Shown: positions 1-8,125 of the stretch, in pieces
Layout: the number at the start of each line of letters is the position of its first letter
Position numbering within the stretch: position 1 is the first letter of the stretch
Source of the DNA: an uncultured Oscillospiraceae bacterium
GTDB taxonomy: Bacteria > Bacillota > Clostridia > Oscillospirales > Ruminococcaceae
Direction of reading: 5' to 3'
NCBI GenBank assembly: GCA_947522735.1
Contig: CANNTZ010000008.1
Span: forward strand, 1 to 56,251
DNA length: 56,251 nt
Translations under genes and position numbers: made by a program
The notes under the pieces: model-generated
What the model was told of the DNA's origin: nothing
The model's input: the letters and a program-made list of their open reading frames with translations, nothing else
The model's database searches: none

Positions 1-1
1 A

Positions 2-760
2 TATAACGAGATGATACGTCTTACTGAGGAGGCAGGTGTCGTCTGTCAGGTGGAGCTGGAGCTGCACTATAATCCCGTCGTCATGCGAATGAAAGAGCTT
101 GACCGCAGCGGTGCGGTCGGAAAGCTCCGCTCCTTCAACGCCACCAATATCACCCTTTCGCCGGTCTGGGCGTTCCCGTGGCAGGGCGTTCCGGAGCAGA
201 GCTACGGCAAACGCAGACCGCTCCGCGAGGGCGACTCACGCTGCTGCGGAGGCGCACTGTGTGATCACCCGCACATCTTCGACATGCTGCGCGAGATAAC
301 GAACAGCGAATTCGACGTGATCTTCGCGCAGGTCGCGCCCAACCTCCGTCCGGACATTCAGGTCGAGGACATGCTCTCCGTCGCCGGCAGAATGAAGAAC
401 GGCACGGCGTTCCTGCTCGATCCGTCGTGGTCCAGGATGGAAAACAGACTGAAGGTTCCCGGGCCCGGCTGGGAGGTGTTCCCGAAGCGCATGGAGGTCA
501 ACATCCTGCTCAACGGCGAGGACGGAACGGTTATGACCGACTGCTTTGGCCCCAACGTATACCACAACGCGGCTCCGCAGTCCCGCTACACCGTCCGCTA
601 CACCTATTTTGACGAGTGGGTCGGGCTGATCGACGAGTTTGTGGATTGCGTGCGGAACCGCAAAACGCCGAAGATCAACCTGCGCTGGCACGAGAACACC
701 ATCCGCGCGATGAACGCCTGCTACGAGAGCATCGCGACGGGCAGAGCAGTGAGGCTTTAA
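2..760 (+). CDS. Gfo/Idh/MocA-family oxidoreductase, C-terminal part (5' truncated by window edge)
   Basis: The reading frame is open to the left edge, so the start codon and the N-terminal NAD(P)-binding Rossmann domain lie outside the window. What remains (about 252 residues) is the alpha/beta C-terminal substrate domain of Gfo/Idh/MocA sugar dehydrogenases. It includes a GGALCDHPHIFDMLREI segment, which corresponds to the family stretch 'GG-x3-D-x-G/P-H-x3-D' carrying the catalytic His, and an ending of the FVDCVRNRKTPKINL type. These enzymes oxidise or reduce sugars and cyclitols with NAD(P). The neighbours, a convergent beta-galactosidase and an epimerase, suggest a role in glycan-derived sugar catabolism. 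The exact substrate cannot be read from sequence. Confidence 0.85.
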   Translation, partial: YNEMIRLTEEAGVVCQVELELHYNPVVMRMKELDRSGAVGKLRSFNATNITLSPVWAFPWQGVPEQSYGKRRPLREGDSRCCGGALCDHPHIFDMLREITNSEFDVIFAQVAPNLRPDIQVEDMLSVAGRMKNGTAFLLDPSWSRMENRLKVPGPGWEVFPKRMEVNILLNGEDGTVMTDCFGPNVYHNAAPQSRYTVRYTYFDEWVGLIDEFVDCVRNRKTPKINLRWHENTIRAMNACYESIATGRAVRL

Positions 761-836
761 GCACCGAAGCGCCGGAAAGAAGTAGCCTGGGGCAAGCAAC
801 GGGCGACCAGGGCAGGCGTCTCCAAGCAGAAAAGCA

Positions 837-881
837 ACGCGCCTTCGCCGGAAGGGATTTACCCTTCCGGCGAAGGCGCGT
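837..881. repeat. Perfect 20-bp inverted repeat (hairpin) between convergent genes
   Basis: The arms 837-856 and 862-881 are exact reverse complements around a 5-nt loop (ATTTA). The element sits between the end of the oxidoreductase gene (760) and the end of the convergent beta-galactosidase gene (1001). It has no T-run on either side, so it is not a classical intrinsic terminator. It could stabilise 3' ends of both transcripts, act as a bidirectional terminator of unusual type, or be one copy of an interspersed palindromic repeat. The rest of 761-1000 shows no gene. Confidence 0.7.
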
Positions 882-1000
882 CGGCATAGAAGCGAGAGGA
901 TTTTTGCCTGCGGCAGCGCAAGAATAAAGAGGCCGTGGACAAACCGTCCGTTTTCAAGCATTGCTTTCCTGTTGGGGGCGCCTTTTGTCTGCTTCGCGGA

Positions 1001-3982
1001 TCAGTCATGCTTTGCAGGCGTCAGCGCAAAGGAAAAAGTGAACTCGTGCGGATGCAGCTCGTATTCCTCCTCCGGCTCGGGCCCGCAGGAGTGGCTTCCA
1101 AGCCCGCGCATCCTGTAATCGATGTAGAGGTGGTTTTTCGCGCTTCTGACGAGCTCGTTTTTGTGCTTGGCGGCGGTCAGGCTTTCGAGGGTGAAGTCGT
1201 GATAGGAGAACGCGAACTCGCGGCAGCCGTCCACGCGCAGGCCCTGACCGGAGGCGTCGCAGACGCTGACGAAGCGGGTGTTCTCGTGGTTACCGGTCTC
1301 CTGCGGCATGTCGTAGACGACATAGGTCTCGTCTATCCTGCGGGTGTACAGTCCGACCGGCGTGGAGCGCTTGCGATCGCAGTAGTTCTCGCGCCAGCCG
1401 CGCCCGAACCACGTGACGTTCTCGTATTCGGCGCTGACATGGAAGCAGACGCCGATGCGAGGCAGCCGCTCCGGCAGCTCTCCGAACGGAACGCCGTGCA
1501 TTGTTACGAGCACCCGTCCGTCGCCAAACACCTCGTAGGAAATATCGGCGTCAAAGCCGTAGAATTTGGATATGGGAAGGATTTTGCCCGTCGCTCTGAC
1601 GACGGCGCGGTCTTTTTTCAGCTCCGCGGTCATGCCGCGCATCCTGAAGCCGGCTGTTTCCAGCACATTGTCAAGCCACAGCCCGGCGTTGCGGCGGGAG
1701 CCGGGCATTCCGAGGATGCCGTCGTTATCGGTCGGTGCGCGGAACAGCCCGACTGTCATCGGCGAATCGAGAAGAGCTTTGCCGTGCGACACGTATTCGC
1801 AGGGCACGCCGTTCTCGAAGCGGACGCTGAACCCGTCGCCCTTTACGGCAAGCCCGCCGTTTTCCTCGATGAGCGCCGCGTCGAAGCTGGGCGGGACATA
1901 TTCCGGCGCGGGGACGGCGTCGCGCAGCTTGAGCTGTACCCCGCCGGTGCGTCGCGTGCCGTCGTAAAATTCAAGGTCGAGGTAATAGTCGGCGCCGGGG
2001 ACAGGAGAGTCGACGGAGACGTCGATATCGAGCGCTGCGCGCGCGTGCGGGGCAATGTCGCCGAGGACGAGCTCGCCGCAGCGCACCGGCGTGTAATCGG
2101 CGCTTATCCTCCAGCGGCAGACAAAGCCGGAGAGGCTGCGGAAATCGAGGGTGTTCATTATCTCGATGCGGCCGTCTCTGTACCACGCCCAGACCGGCGC
2201 GAACACCTCGCCCAGCTCATACCACGAGGGCTTCGGCGTGCCGTCGGACATAAGGTAGCCGTCGAGGCAGAAGTTGTACCAGTTGTTCTTATCGCCGAAA
2301 TCGCCGCCGTAGAGATAGTAATCGCGGCCATGCTCGTCGATCTTGTGGAAGCCGTGATTTTTAAATTCCCACACAAAGCCGCCGATATAGGAATTGTCCT
2401 CGTATTCGAACGCCTGCGCGTCCTCGAGAAAGCCGGGACTGTTGCCCATCGCGTGGGCGTATTCGATCTGCATGAAGATCTGCTGCGCGGCGGTGTATTT
2501 TTCCAGCCACTCGCGGGAGAGATAGCCTGCTCGCGGAATCATGTCATCCGGGCCGCCCTGAACGAGAAGCGCGCCGTCAGAGCCCGGCTCCTCGTCGTTT
2601 ATCGCGACGTGTGCGGGGTCAAAGGCTCTCATTAGCTGCTGGCAGATGCGCAGGTTCTGTCCGTTGCCGCACTCGTTGCCGCAGGAGCGCATGAAGATGC
2701 AGGTTTCGTTCTTGTTCTGTTCAAGCATCCTCTCGGTGCGGTCAAGATAGGGCGCGAGCCAGTCGGCGCGTTTGGAGAGATAGCCCTGGTCGCCGGTGAC
2801 GCCGCATCCGTGCGTCTCGTAATCCGCCTCGTCCATGACGAGGATGCCAAGCTCGGAGCATAGCTCGTAGAAAGCGGGGTTGTTGGTATAGTGGCTGGTG
2901 CGGATGGCGTTGAGGTTGTTGTCCTTTATCAGCCGCAGCTCGCGTTCGATAAGCCCGACGCTGACGGCTCGTCCGTTGTCGCAGTCGTATTCGTGGCGGT
3001 TGACGCCCTTGATGAATATCGGCATGCCGTTGACGGTCAGCTTGCCGCCGGCAATTTCCGAGCGCATCATGCCCACGCGCTTGGAGTGAAGCTCGACCGG
3101 CTGACCGGAGCGCAGCAGCGTTATCGTCAGATCGTAGAGGCTTGGCTCCTCGGGGTTCCACAGCTTGGGGCAGTCGATGACAAATGTCGCCGAGACGTGC
3201 TTTTTGGCGGCAAAGCGCTGCTTTTGCCCGTCCAGCTCCAGCTCCAGCTCGTATTCCGGATCGTCGCGGCTGAGCTGCGCGGCGACGGTAAAGCCTTTAA
3301 GGTCGTTAGTGACACGGAAGTCCCAGAGGAAGGTTTTGCCGGTGCAGAGCAGATAGACGTCGCGAAAAATGCCGTTTGCCAGCAGCATGTCCTGATTCTC
3401 AAGGTAGGTTGCGTCGGAATAGGTGAACACCTTGACGGCAAGAAGGTTTGTGCCGCTGCGGCAGAGCGGGGTTATGTCAAACTCGGCCGGGTTGCGGCTG
3501 CCCTTGGAGAAGCCGACAAAGCGACCGTTCAGATAGACGTAGAAGGCATTGTCCACGCCGCCGAAGTGCAGGATGACGTTCTGCGTCTCGCCTTCGTCAA
3601 GCTCAAAGCTGCGGCGGTAGTAGCCCACCGGGTTCTCGGCGGGAACGTAAGGGGGATCGAAGGGGATGGCGTATTCGATGTTGGGATAGCGGCATTTGCC
3701 GTAGCCGCGGTACTGCCACATCGATGGAACGTCGATATCGTCCCAGCAGGAGTCGTCGAAGGCCTCGCCGAAAAAGCCGTCCACGACGTCGCCGGCCTCA
3801 CTGTAGAGGAAGCGGCAGACGCCGTTCAGGCTCTTGAGCATCGGCGAGGCCTCTTTGTTTTTATAGTATATGCCGCGCCTGTCCGCGGGGATGAGATTGG
3901 CCCTTGGCGGCAGGCGGTTGATGTTGGTCACGGACTGATCCTCAATCTCGGGATTTTTGCGCTTGAAGGTATAATTATCCAT
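1001..3982 (-). CDS. lacZ: Beta-galactosidase, glycoside hydrolase family 2 (LacZ architecture)
   Basis: The 993-residue protein hydrolyses terminal beta-D-galactosides. It has the full LacZ layout: sugar-binding jelly-roll domain (about 40-215), Ig-like domain, TIM barrel (about 330-600), and a C-terminal 'small chain' beta-sandwich domain. The acid/base is Glu437 in CGNECGNG and the nucleophile is Glu507 in IEYAHAMGNS. The HYTNNPAFYELCSELGI and MDEADYETHG segments of the barrel are also intact. There is no signal peptide, so it is probably cytoplasmic. I chose the ATG at 3982 because GGAAGCGG precedes it at the right spacing. An in-frame upstream ATG at 4051 lies inside the likely promoter (4023-4051). 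Its own start and promoter, separated from the epimerase gene by 215 bp, suggest independent transcription. Confidence 0.95.
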   Translation of the reverse strand: MDNYTFKRKNPEIEDQSVTNINRLPPRANLIPADRRGIYYKNKEASPMLKSLNGVCRFLYSEAGDVVDGFFGEAFDDSCWDDIDVPSMWQYRGYGKCRYPNIEYAIPFDPPYVPAENPVGYYRRSFELDEGETQNVILHFGGVDNAFYVYLNGRFVGFSKGSRNPAEFDITPLCRSGTNLLAVKVFTYSDATYLENQDMLLANGIFRDVYLLCTGKTFLWDFRVTNDLKGFTVAAQLSRDDPEYELELELDGQKQRFAAKKHVSATFVIDCPKLWNPEEPSLYDLTITLLRSGQPVELHSKRVGMMRSEIAGGKLTVNGMPIFIKGVNRHEYDCDNGRAVSVGLIERELRLIKDNNLNAIRTSHYTNNPAFYELCSELGILVMDEADYETHGCGVTGDQGYLSKRADWLAPYLDRTERMLEQNKNETCIFMRSCGNECGNGQNLRICQQLMRAFDPAHVAINDEEPGSDGALLVQGGPDDMIPRAGYLSREWLEKYTAAQQIFMQIEYAHAMGNSPGFLEDAQAFEYEDNSYIGGFVWEFKNHGFHKIDEHGRDYYLYGGDFGDKNNWYNFCLDGYLMSDGTPKPSWYELGEVFAPVWAWYRDGRIEIMNTLDFRSLSGFVCRWRISADYTPVRCGELVLGDIAPHARAALDIDVSVDSPVPGADYYLDLEFYDGTRRTGGVQLKLRDAVPAPEYVPPSFDAALIEENGGLAVKGDGFSVRFENGVPCEYVSHGKALLDSPMTVGLFRAPTDNDGILGMPGSRRNAGLWLDNVLETAGFRMRGMTAELKKDRAVVRATGKILPISKFYGFDADISYEVFGDGRVLVTMHGVPFGELPERLPRIGVCFHVSAEYENVTWFGRGWRENYCDRKRSTPVGLYTRRIDETYVVYDMPQETGNHENTRFVSVCDASGQGLRVDGCREFAFSYHDFTLESLTAAKHKNELVRSAKNHLYIDYRMRGLGSHSCGPEPEEEYELHPHEFTFSFALTPAKHD

Positions 3983-4022
3983 AGCTCCGCTTCCTTTCGG
4001 CTTCCAGCATATTTCAACTGTT

Positions 4023-4051
4023 ATTTTAGCACCCGAAAATGAGCGGCGCAA
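4023..4051 (-). promoter_or_regulatory. Sigma-A-type promoter for the beta-galactosidase gene
   Basis: On the minus strand TTGCGC (4046-4051) is followed after 17 nt by TAAAAT (4023-4028), giving a short leader before the ATG at 3982. No obvious operator palindrome is seen beside it. Confidence 0.5.
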
Positions 4052-4197
4052 TGGTAAAACCGCGCTAAAGCATGGTATAAACGAAACAAACCGCCGAAAA
4101 GTCCTTTTGCGCGCGGCGGCCTGTCCTCACGCAGGCAAAAGAAAAGCCGCGGGAAAGGGAGGAGACGGCTGCAAAAACGCGGCGGTGCGGACAAGCC

Positions 4198-4890
4198 CTA
4201 TACTTCCGCCGTCTCGCCCTCAAGCAGCCGCGCGCGCATTTCGGCAATATTTTCATCTACAGAGCCTCCTGCGTAAAACACGCCTGAGGTTCCGGCGACG
4301 AAGATGTTGGCCCCGGCGCGGCGCATTTTTGCGGCGTTCTCGAAGCTGACGTTGCCGTCCACCTCTATCTCGACGCCGGAGAAGCCGCGCGCGTCCAGCC
4401 AATCGCGCAGACGGCGTATCTTGCCGAGCGTCTGCGGCACCAGCTTCTGCCCGGAATAACCGGGATTGACGGTCATAAGCAGCACGCCGTCGAGGTCGTC
4501 GAGCACCTCCTCGAGCGCGCAGAGCGGCGTCGCCGGATTGAGCGCAGCCATAGCCCTTGCACCGTGCGACCGTATAGCCGCGAGCGTCCTTTGCAGGTGG
4601 ACGGTGCTTTCGACATGGACCGACACGTATTCTCCGGGCCGGATATCGAACCAGTCGAGCATGTTTTCAGGGCGCTCCACCATCAGGTGCAGGTCGAGCG
4701 GGATGCCGGAATGCCGCCTGAGCTGCTTTATACAGGCAGTTCCGAGCATCAGATTCGGGACGAAATGGCCATCCATGACGTCGATGTGAAGATATTCAAT
4801 CCCGCCGCGTTCAAGCGCGGCAAGCGTCCCGGCGGGGTCGTCCCAAGGATCGACGCACATCATTGAGGGTGCGATTTTTGCCGTAAGCAC
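4198..4890 (-). CDS. rpe: Ribulose-phosphate 3-epimerase family protein (Rpe or allulose-6-phosphate 3-epimerase)
   Basis: This 230-residue TIM-barrel epimerase inverts C3 of a ketose phosphate. Metal ligands typical of the family are present: His35 and Asp37 in HIDVMDGHFVPN, His68 in DLHLMVE, and Asp178 in IEVDGN, which also acts in catalysis. The phosphate-binding loop is VNPGYSGQ (about 141-148). The pentose phosphate housekeeping enzyme and the hexulose-6-phosphate 3-epimerase AlsE share these motifs. The position next to sugar-utilisation genes, rather than in the usual Firmicutes rsgA-rpe-thiN block, makes a hexulose-phosphate substrate possible. The gene has its own promoter at 4938-4966 and is divergent from the SPFH gene. 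Confidence 0.88.
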   Translation of the reverse strand: MLTAKIAPSMMCVDPWDDPAGTLAALERGGIEYLHIDVMDGHFVPNLMLGTACIKQLRRHSGIPLDLHLMVERPENMLDWFDIRPGEYVSVHVESTVHLQRTLAAIRSHGARAMAALNPATPLCALEEVLDDLDGVLLMTVNPGYSGQKLVPQTLGKIRRLRDWLDARGFSGVEIEVDGNVSFENAAKMRRAGANIFVAGTSGVFYAGGSVDENIAEMRARLLEGETAEV

Positions 4891-4937
4891 AGGGGCACAC
4901 CATCCTTTTTCAGCAAGCTGTTGACGACAACGCTTTA

Positions 4938-4966
4938 ATTATACCATCTCCGCAAAAATTTTGCAA
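4938..4966 (-). promoter_or_regulatory. Sigma-A-type promoter for the epimerase gene
   Basis: The minus strand carries TTGCAA (4961-4966), a 17-nt spacer and a perfect TATAAT (4938-4943), about 48 bp before the ATG at 4890. Confidence 0.75.
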
Positions 4967-4984
4967 CAGTTGCGCAGAAAAGCA

Positions 4985-5013
4985 TTGACAGGATGCTATT
5001 ATTATGATATCAT
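4985..5013 (+). promoter_or_regulatory. Sigma-A-type promoter for the SPFH gene
   Basis: A perfect TTGACA (4985-4990) is followed after 17 nt by TATCAT (5008-5013). The -10 overlaps the 10-bp palindrome ATGATATCAT (5004-5013), which could serve as a regulator site. It is back to back with the epimerase promoter. Confidence 0.75.
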
Positions 5014-5047
5014 TTTAATATCAAATTATGTAAGGGGTGTATTATCG

Positions 5048-6046
5048 ATGGAGGAGAAAATTTTGACCGGGAAGAAAAACGGAATGCTCGTGATGCTGCT
5101 GGTGATAGCGGTCTGTGTGGCGGCGACATGCGGACTCATTCTCGGAGGCATAATGCTCGATGAGAACAGGTCGCCCGTGCTGTTCATCGTGAGCATTGTA
5201 GTATTCTGCTTTGCGTGGCTGCTGCTGCCGGGACTGAAGGTGCTCAAGCCGCAGGAGGCGCTGGTGCTCACGCTGTTCGGAAGATATATCGGCACGCTCA
5301 AGGACGACGGCTTTTACTTTGTCAATCCGTTCTGCACGGCGGTCAACCCCGCGGCAAAGACCAAGCTCAACCAGAGCGGAGACGTCACGACGCTGCGCCA
5401 CCCCACAGGGACACAGGATATGGAGCTTGTCAGCAAAAAGCTCTCGCTGAAGATCATGACGCTCAATAACAACCGACAGAAGATCAACGACTGCCTCGGC
5501 AACCCCGTCGAAATAGGCATTGCCGTCACATGGCGCATCGTCGATACCGCAAAGGCGGTGTTCAATGTCGATAACTACAAGGAATATCTCTCGCTGCAAT
5601 GCGACAGCGCGCTGCGCAACATCGTGCGCATCTATCCCTACGACGTCGCCCCTAACGTGGACACCACGGGAGACGGCATAGCCGACGACGGCAGTCTGCG
5701 CGGCTCCAGCGAGATTGTCGCGGGCAGGATACGCGACGAGATACAGGAGCGCGTCCATGAGGCGGGGATAGAGATTATCGAGGCAAGGATAACCTATCTC
5801 GCCTATGCAACAGAGATAGCGGCGGTGATGCTCCAGCGGCAGCAGGCGTCGGCGATAATCGACGCGCGCAAGATGATAGTGGACGGCGCCGTTGGCATGG
5901 TGGAGATGGCGCTCGACCGCCTGAGCCGGAACAACGTCGTCGAGCTTGACGACGAGCGCAAGGCGGCGATGGTGTCCAACCTGCTGGTCGTGCTCTGCGG
6001 GAACCGCGACGCGCAGCCGGTCGTCAACTCCGGAAGCCTGTATTGA
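5048..6046 (+). CDS. SPFH/band-7 domain membrane protein
   Basis: The 332-residue protein has two N-terminal membrane segments (about 13-36 and 42-61), then an SPFH (stomatin/prohibitin/flotillin) domain beginning at PGLKVLKPQEALVLTLFGRY. A charged helical region follows, ending in TYLAYATEIAAVMLQRQQA and ARKMIVDGAVGMVEMAL. SPFH proteins oligomerise on membranes and organise microdomains or stress-resistance complexes. The ATG at 5048 has AGGGGTG about 10 nt upstream; the frame is open further upstream but that part runs through the promoter. A small ribbon-helix-helix gene starts 2 nt after its stop codon, implying co-transcription and translational coupling. Confidence 0.88.
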   Translation: MEEKILTGKKNGMLVMLLVIAVCVAATCGLILGGIMLDENRSPVLFIVSIVVFCFAWLLLPGLKVLKPQEALVLTLFGRYIGTLKDDGFYFVNPFCTAVNPAAKTKLNQSGDVTTLRHPTGTQDMELVSKKLSLKIMTLNNNRQKINDCLGNPVEIGIAVTWRIVDTAKAVFNVDNYKEYLSLQCDSALRNIVRIYPYDVAPNVDTTGDGIADDGSLRGSSEIVAGRIRDEIQERVHEAGIEIIEARITYLAYATEIAAVMLQRQQASAIIDARKMIVDGAVGMVEMALDRLSRNNVVELDDERKAAMVSNLLVVLCGNRDAQPVVNSGSLY

Positions 6047-6048
6047 CC

Positions 6049-6249
6049 ATGGCCGGGAACCAGAAAAAGCAGATACCGCTGCGGCTTTCCGCGAAGCTCT
6101 ACGACGCCATAGCCGCATGGGCGGAGGACGACTTCCGTTCGATCAACGGTCAGATAGAATATCTTCTGACCGAGTGCGTGCGCCAGCGCAAAAGGAGCGG
6201 GATCCAGGTGTCAGACGAGTCCGGCGTTCCGCAGGAGCCGGATGACTGA
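6049..6249 (+). CDS. Arc-like ribbon-helix-helix small protein
   Basis: This 66-residue protein begins MAGNQKKQIPLRLSAKLYDA and continues with AAWAEDDFRSINGQIEYLL. That is the beta-strand-helix-helix pattern of Arc/MetJ-type DNA-binding proteins, with alternating residues of the RLS strand as the probable base contacts. It starts at the ATG two bases after the SPFH stop; a TTG overlapping that stop (6043) is an alternative. The tight coupling suggests joint function or autoregulation. The palindrome in the SPFH -10 is a plausible but untested target. Confidence 0.8.
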   Translation: MAGNQKKQIPLRLSAKLYDAIAAWAEDDFRSINGQIEYLLTECVRQRKRSGIQVSDESGVPQEPDD

Positions 6250-6262
6250 TATAATATCTGTC

Positions 6263-6296
6263 AAAGCCGGAGAGAATGCGTTTTTTCCGGCTTTTT
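6263..6296 (+). terminator. Rho-independent terminator after the SPFH-RHH operon
   Basis: The stem AAAGCCGGA (6263-6271)/TCCGGCTTT (6286-6294) is followed by more T residues, 14 bp after the RHH stop codon. Confidence 0.85.
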
Positions 6297-6341
6297 GCAG
6301 TGGGAAAAGCTTAATTTTTTCTTATTTTTACGCGACTGCGG

Positions 6342-6371
6342 TTGATAACTACCGCATGGACGTGTTATAAT
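6342..6371 (+). promoter_or_regulatory. Sigma-A-type promoter for the GNAT-ASCH gene
   Basis: TTGATA (6342-6347), an 18-nt spacer and a perfect TATAAT (6366-6371) lie 26 bp before the ATG, which is preceded by the ribosome binding site AGGAGG. Confidence 0.8.
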
Positions 6372-6397
6372 CGGCACAAAGAACAGGAGGTTCTGCA

Positions 6398-7381
6398 ATG
6401 ATACTTGAGACCGGACGGCTCGTGCTGCGGCCGTGGAGGGAGAGCGACGCAGAGGAGCTTTACAGATACGCGAGCGACCCGAGGATAGGCTTGTCCGCCG
6501 GGTTTCCGCCGCACACGAGCGTGGAGGACAGCCGGAGGGTGATACGCGATATACTGTCAAAGCAGGAGAGCTATGCTGTGATACTGCGCGAGACGGGAAT
6601 GCCCGTCGGCTCGGTGGGGATAGTGCCCTCGCGGTGCCCGGAGGCGCGCGAGGGGGAGCCGGAGCTTGGCTATTGGATCGGCGTGCCGTATTGGGGGCGC
6701 GGACTGATTCCGGAGGCGGTGCGCCGCCTGCAAAGGCGCTGCTTTGAGGAGCTTGGCAGCGAGCGCGTATGGTGCGGCTATTACGAGGGCAACGAAAAAT
6801 CGAGGCGCGTACAGGAAAAGTGCGGCTTCACCCACAAATGCGTCGAAAAGGACCATGTCTGCGAGCAGCTTGACCTCATCGTGGACGAGCATTTCACCTG
6901 CATTACCCGCGCGGAGTGGGAAAGGGCGGAGGCGCTGGAGAGCTTTTGGCAGCGCTTTCTCGCCGCGACCGGACGCGGGGACGGGGAGCGCTACACCGAG
7001 GCGTTTCATTTTGAGATGAACGAGAGGGACGCCGGCCGGCTGCTTGCGCTGGTGCTCGCTGGTAAAAAGCGTGCCACGTCGAGCGCTCTTCCCGGATATG
7101 AGCTGGAGGGCGAGCAGATACCGAGGGCGGGAGAGCTGAGCATCATCACCGACTTTGCAGGGAAGCCACGCTGCGTCGTCGAGACGACGAGGGTCGAGAT
7201 TATCCCGTTCTCGCAGATGACCTTTGATATATGCTCGCGCGAGGGCGAGGACGAGACGCTCGCCTCGTGGCGGGAGAAGCACCGGTGCTTTTTCACGGAG
7301 GAGGGGCGCGAGTGCGGCTATAAATTCACCGAGGACATGCCGGTTGTGTTCGAGGACTTTGAAATGATCTACAGTGAATGA
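6398..7381 (+). CDS. GNAT acetyltransferase fused to an ASCH domain
   Basis: Two domains are fused in 327 residues. Residues 1-170 form a GNAT domain of the RimJ/RimL type: it opens ILETGRLVLRPWRESDAEELY, has a strand-4/acetyl-CoA loop at LGYWIGVPYWGRGLIPEA, and ends with NEKSRRVQEKCGF. Residues 190-325 form an ASCH domain with the signature LAGKKRATSSAL (GxKxxT pattern) and a middle strand near GELSIITDFAGKPRCVVETTRVEII. GNAT proteins acetylate proteins, RNA or small molecules. ASCH proteins bind RNA, and one relative (YqfB) hydrolyses N4-acetylcytidine. The gene is probably monocistronic or read into the ABC genes, which begin 21 nt downstream. The substrate is unknown. Confidence 0.88.
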   Translation: MILETGRLVLRPWRESDAEELYRYASDPRIGLSAGFPPHTSVEDSRRVIRDILSKQESYAVILRETGMPVGSVGIVPSRCPEAREGEPELGYWIGVPYWGRGLIPEAVRRLQRRCFEELGSERVWCGYYEGNEKSRRVQEKCGFTHKCVEKDHVCEQLDLIVDEHFTCITRAEWERAEALESFWQRFLAATGRGDGERYTEAFHFEMNERDAGRLLALVLAGKKRATSSALPGYELEGEQIPRAGELSIITDFAGKPRCVVETTRVEIIPFSQMTFDICSREGEDETLASWREKHRCFFTEEGRECGYKFTEDMPVVFEDFEMIYSE

Positions 7382-7402
7382 CGGTTACAGGAGGAAAAGC
7401 TA

Positions 7403-8125
7403 ATGCTTGACATTTCGCATCTCACTAAGCGCTACGGCGAAAAAAAGGCCGTGGACGATCTATCGCTGCATATAGCGCCGGGTGAGATATACGGCTTCAT
7501 CGGCCACAACGGCGCGGGCAAGACCACCACCATCAAGGCGTGCTGCGGCATACTGAGCTTTGACGAGGGCGAGATACGCGTCTGCGGCGTATCGATAAAG
7601 GACGATCCCATAGCCTGCAAGCGCCGGATAGCATATATCCCGGACAACCCCGACCTCTACGACTTCATGACCGGCGCAAAGTATCTCTCGTTTATCGCCG
7701 ACGTATTCGGCGTGAGCGCGGCGGACAGGAAGGAGCGCATAGATAAATACGCTGCGCTGTTCGAGCTCTCCGACGCGCTCTCCCAGCAGATTTCAGGCTA
7801 TTCCCACGGCATGAAGCAGCGGCTTGCGATAACCGCGGCGTGGCTGCACGCGCCGCAGCTCATTATAATGGACGAGCCGTTCGTCGGGCTTGACCCGAAG
7901 GCGGCGCATCTGCTCAAGGAGCTGATGCACGAGCACTGCGCCGGGGGCGGCGCGATATTCTTCTCGACGCACGTGCTGGAGGTTGCGGAAAAGCTGTGCG
8001 ACAAGGTTGCAATAATCAAGCAGGGACAGCTCATTCGCTCCGGCACGATGGATGAGGTGCGCGGCGACGCATCCCTCGAGGAGGTATTCCTCGAGCTTGA
8101 GGAAGCGGGGGATGTAGCATGCTGA
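7403..8125 (+). CDS. ABC transporter ATP-binding protein
   Basis: The 240-residue ATPase has Walker A GHNGAGKTTT (about 33-42), a signature motif of altered form (SGYSHGMKQR), Walker B LIIMDEPFVGLDP and the switch His in STHVLE. The size and the ending LEEVFLELE resemble exporters of the EcsA/YxlF/BcrA type. It overlaps the permease gene by 7 nt, so the two form one transport system. No substrate-binding protein is nearby, in keeping with export. Confidence 0.95.
   Translation: MLDISHLTKRYGEKKAVDDLSLHIAPGEIYGFIGHNGAGKTTTIKACCGILSFDEGEIRVCGVSIKDDPIACKRRIAYIPDNPDLYDFMTGAKYLSFIADVFGVSAADRKERIDKYAALFELSDALSQQISGYSHGMKQRLAITAAWLHAPQLIIMDEPFVGLDPKAAHLLKELMHEHCAGGGAIFFSTHVLEVAEKLCDKVAIIKQGQLIRSGTMDEVRGDASLEEVFLELEEAGDVAC

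Noticed and set aside
935..2635. 566-codon plus-strand frame over the beta-galactosidase gene
   Set aside because: The minus strand encodes a complete GH2 enzyme with catalytic residues; the opposite frame is a by-product of high GC content.
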